A DNA stretch of 40,187 nt from positions 1 to 40,187 of the forward strand of contig JAGLTB010000118.1 in NCBI GenBank assembly GCA_023270155.1, read 5' to 3'. Position 1 is the stretch's first letter, and every line of letters starts with the position of its first letter. The notes beneath the pieces were generated by a model. The model did no database searches and was not told the DNA's origin. It saw nothing but the letters and a program-made list of their open reading frames with translations. The translations under genes were made by a program, and so were the position numbers. This document shows positions 7,843 to 17,206 of the stretch, piece after piece. The DNA comes from Candidatus Heimdallarchaeota archaeon. Lineage in GTDB: Archaea > Asgardarchaeota > Heimdallarchaeia > Heimdallarchaeales > Heimdallarchaeaceae.

Positions 7843-9594
7843 ATGATGTTGAATAAATTCAAAGAGAAGTACTCAAGAGATGAATTCACAAATTCATTTA
7901 TTATAATTCTTGCAGTAATAATATTAGGGACTTTTCTTCTATCGTTATTTTTTATTCCTTTGTTCCGTATATTACAATATGCGTTTTATTCAGATTCACA
8001 GTTCTCTTTCAGTATGTTTTTTTCTACAATTTCAAATTCAACAAATCTGATTTTTCTAGCAAGGGACACATTAGCTCAAGCATTGATTTCAACGGTCTTT
8101 TGTCTGCTAATCGGAATACCAGCTAGCTACTTCTTTGCAAAATATGATTTTAAAGGAAGAAAAGTTATAATAAATCTTCTAACTGTACCTTTTGTTCTTC
8201 CCCCAATAGTTGTACTATTAGGATTCATTGTTGCATACGGAGAAGGTGGGTGGGTCAATGTTATCTGGAGAAATATATTCAATACAGAGAACTCGCTCAT
8301 TTCAATATTCGGAACCTACCAGGGGATTATATTTGCACATGTTTTCTACAATCTATCTGTTATTATAAGAATGACAATCCCAGCTTGGGAAAGCTTGGAT
8401 TTTGATCAAATTGAAGTAGCAAGATCTCTAGGTGCAAGTAATTGGAGAATCTTTAGAAGGATTATATTTCCACAGATAATTAATTACATTATTTCAGCAG
8501 CTCTTCTTGTTTTTGTTTATACGTTCAACAGTTTCGCAATTGTATTGTTTTTGGGTGAAGCAAGATTTCAAACACTTGAAGTAAGAATTTTCAAACAGAT
8601 GAAAGATTCTTTAAATTTTTCAGGTGGAGCTTCCTTGGCAATAATACAGTTATTAGTTAACACCTTAATCATAATACTCTATCTTTGGTTTGAGAGAAAA
8701 ACCCGTCAAATGGCATTAGGAAAAGAAAAAGGTTTACAAAAAACTAAGCTTAGATTCTCAAAAAGAAACTGGAAAATTAATCTAAGAACTACAGGAATTA
8801 TTCTCTTCATTATACTAATAGGCTTGTTTACGTTCGCTCCAATTTTTGCTGTAATAATTGAATCATTCATACCTTTCTCTGAAGGAGTTTCATCTCTTTG
8901 GGGTTACAAACAATTACTATCAAATGAACATATGAATATCTTAAACAATTCACCATTAAGATTATTGCTTAACACGCTTCTGTTTGCTGTGGTTGCTACC
9001 ATAATTACTCTGATTCTATCTTTACTGATCGTACTTGTTTTACGTAATAGATATGAGAGCTTAAGAAAATACAGGAAACCTCTAGCAGAAGGTCTCATCT
9101 CATACATGATTATTCTACCTATGGCTACATCATCTATAACATTAGCAATAGGTCTATTTCTTCAATATAGAAATACAATAATTTACCAATCAGCAGTTTG
9201 GCTTTTTATTATACTATCACATGTTTTGATTAGTATACCTTTTGCAACCAGATCAATATTATCAGCTTATAATCGAATAGATATAGAATTACTAAATGTA
9301 GCATCAACCTTAGGGGCTTCCAGACTAAGAATTTTTAGAAAAATCGAATTGCCTATGATGATGCGAGGAATTTTGGTTGGAGGGATTTTTTCTTTTGCGA
9401 TAAGTTTGGGAGAATTTGGTGCAACTAATTTCTTAGTAAGAGACGTATTTGGAACATTATCAATTGGAATATCAAAATTAATAACCTCACAAACATTACA
9501 ATTACCAGCAACTATGGCAAGTATTTTGATAATTATTACAGTGCTCTGTTTTCTGATTATTCAGAAAATAGGAGAAGTCGAATTGAAGGTGTGA
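7843..9594 (+). CDS. thiP: Thiamine ABC transporter permease (ThiP), fused two-domain
   Basis: This is the membrane channel of the thiamine importer. The 583-residue protein has two homologous halves of about six helices each, as in ThiP and FbpB. Each half carries the EAA loop that docks the ATPase: EVARSLGASNWRIFRRIIFP in the first and NVASTLGASRLRIFRKIELP in the second. Length is close to the bacterial ThiP (about 530-540) with a longer N-terminus. It starts at ATG 7843 (or 7846), 24 nt after thiB, and its TGA overlaps the GTG of the next frame by 4 nt, indicating translational coupling with thiQ. Confidence 0.92.
   Translation: MMLNKFKEKYSRDEFTNSFIIILAVIILGTFLLSLFFIPLFRILQYAFYSDSQFSFSMFFSTISNSTNLIFLARDTLAQALISTVFCLLIGIPASYFFAKYDFKGRKVIINLLTVPFVLPPIVVLLGFIVAYGEGGWVNVIWRNIFNTENSLISIFGTYQGIIFAHVFYNLSVIIRMTIPAWESLDFDQIEVARSLGASNWRIFRRIIFPQIINYIISAALLVFVYTFNSFAIVLFLGEARFQTLEVRIFKQMKDSLNFSGGASLAIIQLLVNTLIIILYLWFERKTRQMALGKEKGLQKTKLRFSKRNWKINLRTTGIILFIILIGLFTFAPIFAVIIESFIPFSEGVSSLWGYKQLLSNEHMNILNNSPLRLLLNTLLFAVVATIITLILSLLIVLVLRNRYESLRKYRKPLAEGLISYMIILPMATSSITLAIGLFLQYRNTIIYQSAVWLFIILSHVLISIPFATRSILSAYNRIDIELLNVASTLGASRLRIFRKIELPMMMRGILVGGIFSFAISLGEFGATNFLVRDVFGTLSIGISKLITSQTLQLPATMASILIIITVLCFLIIQKIGEVELKV
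9586..9591 (+). promoter_or_regulatory. Ribosome binding site deciding the thiQ start
   Basis: AAGGTG lies 5 nt before ATG 9597 and overlaps the end of thiP. It supports ATG 9597 rather than GTG 9591, and shows that internal operon genes here use Shine-Dalgarno sites. Confidence 0.5.
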
Positions 9595-9596
9595 AA

Positions 9597-10676
9597 ATGG
9601 TAAATTTGAAACTTGAAGATATCTCGATGAAGTATGAAAAAAAATACATTTTAGAGAACCTTAACCTTGATGTAGAACACGGAGAACTGCTTGTGTTATT
9701 GGGTGAAAGTGGATGCGGAAAAACCACTCTTCTCAAAATAGTTGCTGGTATAATTGAACCTGAAAAGGGAAAAGTACTGATGGATAATTCTGATGTTACA
9801 CATTTATCTCCACAACGAAGAAGAATCGGATATGTTCCTCAGGCTCAAGTTCTTTTCCCTCATATGACTGTAAAGAAAAATATCTCCTTTGGATTAGAGT
9901 CTCAAAAACTATCTAAAGAAGAGATTGAAGAAAAAATTCAATGGATTTCTGAACTTGCACATCTAGAAGAATTAATGGAAAGATACCCTAGTGAAATCAG
10001 TGGGGGTCAAAAACAAAAAGTAGCTCTTGCTCGAGCAATGGCTATTGAACCCCATCTTCTTCTTTTAGATGAACCCCTTTCCAGCATAGATGCTATGGGA
10101 AGAGAAGAACTTGCTTTAACTATTAGACGGATACAGAAAGAAACAGAGACTACTGCTTTGTATGTTACTCATAATCAAGAAGAAGCGCGTTTAATCAGCG
10201 ATAGAGTCGGAATTATGTATGATGGAAAGATTCAGCAATTGGGAAACGTTGTTGATATTGATTCATCTCCTCATAACTATCTCATTGCGAAAATTATGGG
10301 AACACCTAACATCTGGTCTGTTGATTTCATTGAGGAAGAATCCAATGCTACTGTTTTATCTACTAATTTGGGGAAAATAAAGATACCTGCTAAAATCCAA
10401 AGAAAGGTCACAGGTATCAATATCCCCCCTACAAGCTTCAAAATAAGTTTCAAGTATAATGAAATTTCCAAAGAAAAAGATTCATTTTTTGTCAAGGGAT
10501 ACATTAAATCTGTTATTCAGATAGATGAAAAAACAGATAGATTTGTGGTAGAAATAGTTTCAAACACTATAGAATATGCTAAAATAGATGTAGAAAAAAC
10601 TTTAATTACTGCTGATATATCTCCAAATCAAGAAATTTTCCTTAATGTAGATCCCCTGGAGATTCGAATACTATGA
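9597..10676 (+). CDS. thiQ: Thiamine ABC transporter ATPase (ThiQ) with C-terminal regulatory domain
   Basis: This is the ATP-hydrolysing subunit of the importer. Counting from the upstream GTG 9591: Walker A GESGCGKTT (38-46), Q-loop Q84, signature ISGGQ (136-140), Walker B LLLLDE (156-161) and switch His194. At about 360 residues it is longer than bacterial ThiQ (about 230); the extra 120 residues resemble a TOBE-like beta domain seen in CysA/PotA-type ATPases, which can bind effectors. AAGGTG (9586-9591) is a Shine-Dalgarno-like site 5 nt before ATG 9597, so this start is preferred over the GTG that overlaps thiP. The stop overlaps the kinase start by 4 nt. Confidence 0.9.
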   Translation: MVNLKLEDISMKYEKKYILENLNLDVEHGELLVLLGESGCGKTTLLKIVAGIIEPEKGKVLMDNSDVTHLSPQRRRIGYVPQAQVLFPHMTVKKNISFGLESQKLSKEEIEEKIQWISELAHLEELMERYPSEISGGQKQKVALARAMAIEPHLLLLDEPLSSIDAMGREELALTIRRIQKETETTALYVTHNQEEARLISDRVGIMYDGKIQQLGNVVDIDSSPHNYLIAKIMGTPNIWSVDFIEEESNATVLSTNLGKIKIPAKIQRKVTGINIPPTSFKISFKYNEISKEKDSFFVKGYIKSVIQIDEKTDRFVVEIVSNTIEYAKIDVEKTLITADISPNQEIFLNVDPLEIRIL

Positions 10677-11464
10677 TTAATGATTCCTTGAAACTGGAAA
10701 TTGAAGTTGAAGTAATGAAAAAATATAACTTCATGCCGGAATTGATTTGGTCAAAATTAGAAAAGGGGTTTACAAATACTAAATATCTTATTACTACAAA
10801 GTCCCAAAAACGTTTAGCTGTTTGTAAGGTATATAGTGATACTGATATAATTCCTCCTGTCATTCGATTTAAGAGGGAAAAACTAGCCTTGGAGCTTTTT
10901 GGAGGAGACATCGCACCAAAAATAATTTGGTCGAGTAATGCTAATATCCTTGTTTATGAATATGTTCAAGGAAAAGAATTCTTGAAAATGGATTTAGATC
11001 AAGAAAAGAAAGAATTACTAGAAAAAACATTAGATCATATACATGATAAAGCTAGAATAGCTAAATCTCCTTTAAAACAAGATGTTATGGACTTCTATAA
11101 TAGATTGATAGAAGAGTATGAAAATTCACCAAAAAATTATCCCCCTGAATTGATTGAAGAATTAAAGAAAATAACAAAGATACATGGTAAAATATTAGAT
11201 TCTAATGAAGAAAATCTAACTTATATTCATGGAGATTTAGTTCCACCTAATCTTCTATTTCAAGAGAAGAAACTTATGTTGATAGATTGGGAATATTTTA
11301 GACCGGAATTACCCTGTTTTGATAGCAATTATCTAAATTATTATTCAAAAGCTCACAAAATCCCATTTGAAATGATAGTTGAGAAGGAAAGAAGGGATCA
11401 ATATATTCAACTAATTGATACTTTAGAAAAACTATGGTATCATGGATATAAGAAGAAAAAATAA
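10673..11464 (+). CDS. APH/choline-kinase-fold kinase, probable thiamine kinase
   Basis: This is a small-molecule kinase of the aminoglycoside phosphotransferase fold, 263 residues. The ATP Lys is likely K52 (VCKVY). The catalytic loop HGDLVPPNLLF starts at H186 with D188 and N193. The metal-binding motif is LIDWEYF with D205 and E207, a W-E variant also typical of the choline/thiamine kinase branch. Its ATG overlaps the thiQ stop (ATGA), so it is co-translated with the thiamine importer. Phosphorylating imported thiamine to thiamine phosphate, as ThiK does in bacteria, is the most economical role. This is inferred from context, as the fold alone does not fix the substrate. Confidence 0.72.
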   Translation: MINDSLKLEIEVEVMKKYNFMPELIWSKLEKGFTNTKYLITTKSQKRLAVCKVYSDTDIIPPVIRFKREKLALELFGGDIAPKIIWSSNANILVYEYVQGKEFLKMDLDQEKKELLEKTLDHIHDKARIAKSPLKQDVMDFYNRLIEEYENSPKNYPPELIEELKKITKIHGKILDSNEENLTYIHGDLVPPNLLFQEKKLMLIDWEYFRPELPCFDSNYLNYYSKAHKIPFEMIVEKERRDQYIQLIDTLEKLWYHGYKKKK

Positions 11465-11466
11465 GC

Positions 11467-11472
11467 GTTTTT
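11467..11472 (+). terminator. Short T-tract after the thiamine operon
   Basis: A T6 run flanked by GCG on both sides follows the kinase stop at once. Archaeal termination occurs at such U-tracts without a hairpin. Weak evidence alone. Confidence 0.3.
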
Positions 11473-11598
11473 TGCGAACATTGATAATTCATTCAATAGT
11501 ATCAGTTCAATGGATTCTTCTTCTCTCAAATTCTAGTGAAAAAGGTTTTAAATCCCATTGTTTTAGTGATAATATTAGTATGATGAAAAAGTGATTGA

Positions 11599-12378
11599 AT
11601 GAGCTATCAATATGTTGAACCAATTGGAAAAATCAAAGCTGATATTCATCGAAATGCTAGACATATAGCTCTAATAATTATCACATTACCTCTCTCAGTA
11701 ATATTAGTTATACCTGCGTTGTTTGTTGGAATTTACCAACTTATGTGTATCTACAGACTCGGTAAAGCTTTTGAACAATTAGGCATCTATTATGCTGGTA
11801 TTGCACCTTCTGCAAAAAAAGCTGGAGAGTACTTGAAGATAGGTTTAATTCTAAATCTAGTAGGATTGCCAGGAAGCATTTTGATGATTGTTGCATATTT
11901 TAAAATTGCTGAATCATTTGATCAACTTCAGAAAAATAGAATTTTTCCAAAACCAGGAAATAAACTCATTTTATATTCAATGCTTGTTTCAATGGTTGGT
12001 GCAGTTTCATATTCAATAACAATTTTCTACTTTATGTTTTCATGGGATTTTGTGGGACCCATTATTTTAGCTGTTATTTCAGGTTTAATCTTGCTAGGAG
12101 CTATTGTTATAAATGTTAAGGGATTTCTCGAATTGAGCAAGGATGCTCTGCTTATTGTAGAGAGAGAACCTATAATGCAGATTCCACAAATTACTTATCA
12201 ACCTCAACAACCTGCTCAATATTCTCCTACAGCTGTACAATATGAACAAGCACCTTCATCCAAAATTGAACAATTAACTAATACAAACGTAATTTATTGT
12301 ACTGAATGTGGTCAGCAGCTTGAAAAAGATACAAGATTCTGCCCAGATTGCGGAAAAAGTTTACTAGGTTCCAAATAA
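11599..12378 (+). CDS. Multi-pass membrane protein with C-terminal zinc ribbon
   Basis: This 259-residue protein is of unknown function. The first 190 residues carry four or five hydrophobic helices, including two similar blocks: IALIIITLPLSVILVIPALF and a later LKIGLILNLVGLPGSILMIV, each followed by a short polar helix ending in a Phe-x-Gln-Leu (FEQLG, FDQLQ). This suggests internal duplication. A Pro/Gln-rich linker (about 198-222) leads to a zinc ribbon with C234-x2-C237 and C248-x2-C251 at the cytoplasmic C-terminus. Such ribbon-tailed membrane proteins are common in archaea. It stands alone between convergent and unrelated genes. Confidence 0.65.
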   Translation: MSYQYVEPIGKIKADIHRNARHIALIIITLPLSVILVIPALFVGIYQLMCIYRLGKAFEQLGIYYAGIAPSAKKAGEYLKIGLILNLVGLPGSILMIVAYFKIAESFDQLQKNRIFPKPGNKLILYSMLVSMVGAVSYSITIFYFMFSWDFVGPIILAVISGLILLGAIVINVKGFLELSKDALLIVEREPIMQIPQITYQPQQPAQYSPTAVQYEQAPSSKIEQLTNTNVIYCTECGQQLEKDTRFCPDCGKSLLGSK

Positions 12379-12439
12379 CTAGATTAAATCTATATTACTA
12401 TTTTACAATGAGGTTATTTGTGAAAATAACTATAAAACA

Positions 12440-13504
12440 TTACTTTTCTTCTTTCAAAGCTTCAACTGCTAAATCATAAAAGTAATCTTGCTTTAAAGCG
12501 ATTGTTTTTTCAACAATTTCAATTCCATCTAAGAATCCTTCCATATTCGTTTCTCCTTCCTCTAATCCATGTGTAAGATTATGATAACAACGCCAAGCGA
12601 AATAAAAATATTGAACATATCCTCTAGCTCTATAAAAAAGAGGAATTATTTTTAACTCTTCAATGGATAATCCCGATTGGTTTAGGTATGGTACAATGAA
12701 TTCTTTGAAATGATTTTTATGCTTAGGTTTCTCTAATTCTGTATACATTACCCATGTTCCAAGATCTCCCATCAGATACCAATATCCACCCCCAAAATCT
12801 AGTATCCCTGTGAGTTTATCCTCATTAACAAAAAATGCTCCGGGAAACAAATCCCCATGTACTATGCCTTTTGAAAGAGTTTCCTTTTCTATGGTTTCTT
12901 CAACAGTGTCAATCCACTGTTCATAACTTTTCAAGATTTTCTCATTTTTCTCATGATTAGGTAATATTTTGTCAGCTTCTTCATATCTTTCCATTACCCA
13001 ACTACCTTGTAAACTATTATCATGAATCTCCTCGTGTTTGTAATGTTCTTCAATTTTGGAATGAGGGATAGATTTTGAGATTCGATGATATATTCCTATT
13101 TGCTTACCGAAAAATTTCATGTGTTTGAAATGCTCTCCTGTTTCCCTAAATGCAATTGGTTTACCTTGAATAAATGATGTTACCATAATAGGAATGTTTG
13201 TTTTATAGATAGCATAGTATTCATTTTTGATTGTTTTGATTGGTTTTGGTGCTTTTACTCCATGTGATGTTAACAAATCTAAAGCTACCATCTTTCTCTG
13301 AGCGCTTTCTTCATCATGATATAATAATTTTATAGCAAATTCTCCTCTATCAGTTTCTACTTTGGAATTATCGCTTTCGTGTCCCTCTTCTAGATGAGTA
13401 ATAGATTCAATTTTCCCAATATCATAATGATTATTGAGTATTTTTCTGATTAGTACTTCTGATAGCTTCTCTTTTTCTCTTTCCCCAACAGCCATAGAAT
13501 TCAT
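12440..13504 (-). CDS. APH-fold phosphotransferase of unknown substrate
   Basis: This 354-residue kinase-like protein has the aminoglycoside phosphotransferase fold. The N-lobe includes FAIKLLYHDE with the ATP-binding Lys, and PIMVTSFIQGKP is the hinge region. The catalytic loop is HGDLFPGAFFVN, in which the usual Asn is shifted by a small insertion-like change (PGAFF instead of PxNxL). The metal motif is ILDFGGGYWYLMGDLG. The general layout resembles type II homoserine kinase and related small-molecule kinases. It is not close to the thiamine-locus kinase despite lying 1 kb away on the other strand. Start ATG 13504; a second ATG lies three codons in. Confidence 0.75.
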   Translation of the reverse strand: MNSMAVGEREKEKLSEVLIRKILNNHYDIGKIESITHLEEGHESDNSKVETDRGEFAIKLLYHDEESAQRKMVALDLLTSHGVKAPKPIKTIKNEYYAIYKTNIPIMVTSFIQGKPIAFRETGEHFKHMKFFGKQIGIYHRISKSIPHSKIEEHYKHEEIHDNSLQGSWVMERYEEADKILPNHEKNEKILKSYEQWIDTVEETIEKETLSKGIVHGDLFPGAFFVNEDKLTGILDFGGGYWYLMGDLGTWVMYTELEKPKHKNHFKEFIVPYLNQSGLSIEELKIIPLFYRARGYVQYFYFAWRCYHNLTHGLEEGETNMEGFLDGIEIVEKTIALKQDYFYDLAVEALKEEK

Positions 13505-13624
13505 CCATTAATTCTTTCTATTCTTCTTCATTCAGATCTCCTTTCGTAGTGAATCTACATGATGACTTTCCATTTCAACAATATTCTATTTATGATTGAA
13601 CTAGAATTTAACTCTTTTCGAGAA

Positions 13625-15601
13625 TTAGATTTTTAAGGAAAAAAGCTTATTACCAACAATTTGTTGCTCTTGCTTAATATCTGCCAATCTCTCTTTTTTA
13701 ATATCAGTTACTGTTTTATTTATTCCAATGATTTCCATTCTTTTTGATAAAGATGAATCCATTTCTGCTAGTTCAGCAATTTGTTCTGTTTTTCTTTTAA
13801 ATTCCTTTTCTTCAAAGGAGATTTTCTTATCTAATCTTACTAATCCCTTCTCTTTTGCCATTAAATTTGCTTTAGATAAGAGTTTTTGAGCTTCTTCAAC
13901 ATCTGCTTCTATAAGTGATATTTGCGACTGTAACCATAATGTTTCAACAATCAATGGATAAGCATTATTTGATTCAGCAAATTCTAATAATTTTCTAATA
14001 TATGTAATTAACTTTTCCAGAATCTCTTTATCATTGGTTTGTAATAATTGTTTGATAAGAATTTCACACAGACAAAGTAAAGAATCAATAAGTAATCTGT
14101 AATTAGTTTCTTCTTTTAATAGCTGTTCAAGTAAAACTTCAGCTTGAATTAAATCATTAATTTTTGTGCTAAGTTTAAGAACTAGAGCTTGTAGATATCT
14201 GAAATTTTGTTCAATTAGTTTTGTGTTCAATTCATCAACAAGAGGTCTTATCTGTTCTAGATGGTCTGTAGCTAATACTGAATCATTTGATTCAACTGCA
14301 AGAACAGTAATTTGATAATGACTATAATATATCCCCCATTTTAGATTTTTCTCCTCTCTTAACTTCAAACTTTCCTGTGCGTATTCTAAAGATTCTTTCA
14401 ACATTCCTTTATGCAAATACACATCGGCTATAGCAGCTAAATAAGCTGATATAGTAAATATATTCCCATATTTTTTTGCTTCTTCTAAAACTTCTTCTCT
14501 TATCTCTAAAGCTTCGTCTAGTTCACCTTTGAGAAGATGAACTTCACTAATACTCCATAGAATATATGGAATTTTATGCTCTCCTAACTCAACATATATT
14601 CTGTATGCTTTTGTATAACATTCTAGCGCTTTTTCTAATTTACCCCATTGTAAGTACATGATATCTCCGATGCTAGAATAACACCCTGCAACCATTTCTC
14701 TGTTATTTACATCTAAAAAGAACTTCAAACATTCCTCAAATAACTTCAAAGCTATTTCCCTTTCTCCCTTGTGTGAATGATGAAGACTTGTGTAATATTT
14801 TATCTGATACAAACCTCTTTTACTATCTAATTCTTGGTATAGATTACTTGCCTTTTGAAGAAATTCTGTTGATGAGTCAAGATCCCCTCTTCGCGAATGA
14901 ATATCACTCATATATCTATAAACAAAAGCAAGTATGTACTTGTTACCAAATTCAAGACTTAGCTTTAAAGCTTTTTCCCAAAATTCTAGAGACTTCTCTA
15001 AATCCCCTTTTATCTTATAACATATAGCTAATTGTCTATAGTTATAATTTAGATCATCGTCATTTCCAAGTTCTAAATTTAGTTGCATACTTTGTTCAAT
15101 TGATTGAATCATTTCATCTGTTGTTGTTGAAGAGACTTCCATCCCCAATTTTAGTCTAAATTGGCTCAGAAGACCTTTCATTGTCAGAAATTGTGCTTTT
15201 CTTTGTTTGAATTCAGAGGGAAAAGATGATTCAATCAAGTTAAGTAGTTTACTTAATTCTTCAAAGAAATCATTATATTCCTTATACTTATTTAAGTCCC
15301 ATAGAGGTAAATACATCTTATAGATGGATTCAAACTCCAACAATTTATTGTTAATTTTCTTGCTTTCATTATATGCTTCTTTCAAAATAGCCAAAGATGA
15401 AGTAGAATAGTCTCTCTTGTAATCAAACCAAGCTATATGGAATAAAATTCTTCCTTTAAGGATCTTAGCTTTTATTTTTTCCTCAGTTGAGCCTTCTGAT
15501 TTTTCTAATATTTTATCCAACTGATCTAATACTTCATAGTATTGACCACCTAGAAACATCTTAGATAGTTCTTCTAGTTTTTCCTCTATTTTTGATGCCA
15601 A
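13625..15601 (-). CDS. Large tetratricopeptide-repeat protein
   Basis: This is a 658-residue soluble, all-helical protein. At least eight TPR-like units are visible between about residues 160 and 420, with typical spacing and residues: NYRQLAICYKIKGDLEKSLE, YRYMSDIHSRRGDLDSSTEF, CYSSIGDIMYLQWGKLEKAL and LAAIADVYLHKGMLKESLEY. The last 250 residues are also helical with weaker repeats and a basic coiled end. Such proteins are scaffolds; no catalytic domain or HTH was found. The start is TTG 15601, as there is no in-frame ATG near. It is divergent from the cytochrome-b-like gene across a 168-nt gap. Confidence 0.75.
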   Translation of the reverse strand: MASKIEEKLEELSKMFLGGQYYEVLDQLDKILEKSEGSTEEKIKAKILKGRILFHIAWFDYKRDYSTSSLAILKEAYNESKKINNKLLEFESIYKMYLPLWDLNKYKEYNDFFEELSKLLNLIESSFPSEFKQRKAQFLTMKGLLSQFRLKLGMEVSSTTTDEMIQSIEQSMQLNLELGNDDDLNYNYRQLAICYKIKGDLEKSLEFWEKALKLSLEFGNKYILAFVYRYMSDIHSRRGDLDSSTEFLQKASNLYQELDSKRGLYQIKYYTSLHHSHKGEREIALKLFEECLKFFLDVNNREMVAGCYSSIGDIMYLQWGKLEKALECYTKAYRIYVELGEHKIPYILWSISEVHLLKGELDEALEIREEVLEEAKKYGNIFTISAYLAAIADVYLHKGMLKESLEYAQESLKLREEKNLKWGIYYSHYQITVLAVESNDSVLATDHLEQIRPLVDELNTKLIEQNFRYLQALVLKLSTKINDLIQAEVLLEQLLKEETNYRLLIDSLLCLCEILIKQLLQTNDKEILEKLITYIRKLLEFAESNNAYPLIVETLWLQSQISLIEADVEEAQKLLSKANLMAKEKGLVRLDKKISFEEKEFKRKTEQIAELAEMDSSLSKRMEIIGINKTVTDIKKERLADIKQEQQIVGNKLFSLKI

Positions 15602-15733
15602 CTCTTATCACTAAACAATATACATATGAAATATTAACTTTTCTTAAAACAAATATAAAAAACTAAATTTCTTGAAAATAGCTTATTAATTCACAATTAT
15701 GTTCTGTTACTCATTTTTTTGTAACATGTTAAG

Positions 15734-15741
15734 CTTTAAAA
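15734..15741 (+). promoter_or_regulatory. TATA-type box for the cytochrome-b-like gene
   Basis: CTTTAAAA lies 29-36 nt before ATG 15770, a leaderless-type arrangement. Confidence 0.45.
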
Positions 15742-15769
15742 GAAATTTCACGTACGTTTACTTACCAAA

Positions 15770-17134
15770 ATGGCTTCTTTTAGAGTTAGAATACACAGGG
15801 TAATATCCTGGAGTTTAGTTATTGCATTCCTTACAACTATTATCACAGGATATGCTCAAACACAAAACTGGTTTAGAGATCAGTATTTATTATCCAAATT
15901 ACATAGAATCTTCGAATGGATTTTTCTACCATTACTGATATATCATACAATCTATGTTATGTTTTATGTAAAAATAAAACTAGAAAAACTCGTGACAAAA
16001 ATCAAACAAAGAAGAGGAACTACTATTAATTCTCTAAGACTTGTTCAGAAGTTGTCAAGCTGGTTGATTCTTGTTATCGCTGCATTAATTATCCTTTCAG
16101 GGTTAAACGGTTATGTTTGGTATGCTAATACTTTCGGTGAAATAATACCTTTTTCCTGGCATACAACTCTTGATGCTTTGCTTACTATATCCATTTTTAT
16201 TCATATTGCAGTCGGTCTGAAATTCTTCCTTATGAGAAGAAGAGTAAGAAAGAAGATTGTCAATTATACCATTGTTCTTGTAACAGCTGCTCTTATAGCA
16301 GGTACAATTTACTTGCAGATACCAAGTCAAGGGGTTTTAGGACCACCTCCAAGTCCTGATGAAAAGACTGTTACAGTAAATATAGCTTATGAAGATTATG
16401 AATTTTATACTTCTGAAGTTGAAACTGTAAGACCTGATATCTTCCAATCTGGATATTTCTCTATGTTTGATGTTCTTGTTCATTTAGATACGAAAAATTC
16501 TATCGACCTTGAATATTATTTTGATGAATCTATGAATACGCATGTAATTGATTCGCTGAATGGACAGACTGGATGGTGGTATAATGCGTTCTATAGTGGC
16601 GGTTGGAGAGAAATCAATGCATTTAGGATGGATCACTATCCTTGGAAGAACGGTACTACTTTGGAAATTGTTAGTGCTACTGATAAATTCTTAGACAAAG
16701 TTTACAATGTTTTTAGGGAAGAGGTTATTCGACATGAAGCTAACAACGGTGACTTAATCATCCCCTCAGTGACAATAACAGGAAGGTTTGGGAGCAATAC
16801 TTTCCATGACGTAGAAATTTCTGCACACAATCTTCGAAATGATACATTCCAACTTGGTGTAATCACAGCAATTGATGTAATAATGTCCATGGGTGAACAA
16901 GGCTTACTAAACTATACTCTTGCTTGGTATGATTCTATTGGTAGTGCGAAAATAGTAAGAAACTACTGGGTTGAAGGAATTAACGATGATATTGCAACTG
17001 GAACTTGTGGTTTTGTTTATGAGAGTGGAAGCTATGATTTTGAATTCTTTGCAGGAAACCATATTCACATTCCTCAAGATCATCGTCCTTTGAATTCTCC
17101 CGAATACTACTTGACTTTCTGGATATGCCTCTGA
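15770..17134 (+). CDS. Di-heme cytochrome-b-like membrane protein with large exported domain
   Basis: This 454-residue protein starts with four membrane helices. Histidines pair as H45/H59 on helix 2 and H131/H145 on helix 4, each pair 14 residues apart, plus H9 at helix 1. Two such pairs are the classical layout for two b-hemes stacked across a membrane (cytochrome b, ferric reductase, b561-like). A fifth hydrophobic helix (about 164-182) follows, then about 270 residues predicted outside the cell, with two similar beta-rich blocks around FDVLVHLDTK and IDVIMSMGEQ. The first block has GWWYNAFYSGGW, which recalls DUF4430-like beta-grasp domains. Transmembrane electron transfer is a reasonable inference; the acceptor is unknown. 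Confidence 0.62.
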   Translation: MASFRVRIHRVISWSLVIAFLTTIITGYAQTQNWFRDQYLLSKLHRIFEWIFLPLLIYHTIYVMFYVKIKLEKLVTKIKQRRGTTINSLRLVQKLSSWLILVIAALIILSGLNGYVWYANTFGEIIPFSWHTTLDALLTISIFIHIAVGLKFFLMRRRVRKKIVNYTIVLVTAALIAGTIYLQIPSQGVLGPPPSPDEKTVTVNIAYEDYEFYTSEVETVRPDIFQSGYFSMFDVLVHLDTKNSIDLEYYFDESMNTHVIDSLNGQTGWWYNAFYSGGWREINAFRMDHYPWKNGTTLEIVSATDKFLDKVYNVFREEVIRHEANNGDLIIPSVTITGRFGSNTFHDVEISAHNLRNDTFQLGVITAIDVIMSMGEQGLLNYTLAWYDSIGSAKIVRNYWVEGINDDIATGTCGFVYESGSYDFEFFAGNHIHIPQDHRPLNSPEYYLTFWICL

Positions 17135-17168
17135 TTTAATTAGAACTTATTTTAAATTCTGCAAAGAG

Positions 17169-17175
17169 TTTAAAA
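17169..17175 (+). promoter_or_regulatory. TATA-type box deciding the aldo/keto reductase start
   Basis: TTTAAAA lies 32-38 nt before ATG 17207 but only 8-14 nt before the first possible TTG (17183). The transcript would begin after that TTG, so ATG 17207 is the likely start. Confidence 0.45.
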
Positions 17176-17206
17176 GTGTCTTTTGATGCTATTGACTGTA
17201 ATAAAA

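Noticed and set aside
10673-13504. The two APH-fold kinases as a recent duplication
   Set aside because: Their catalytic and metal motifs differ (HGDLVPPN/IDWEYF versus HGDLFPGA/LDFGGG), they differ in length and are on opposite strands, so they are only distant relatives.
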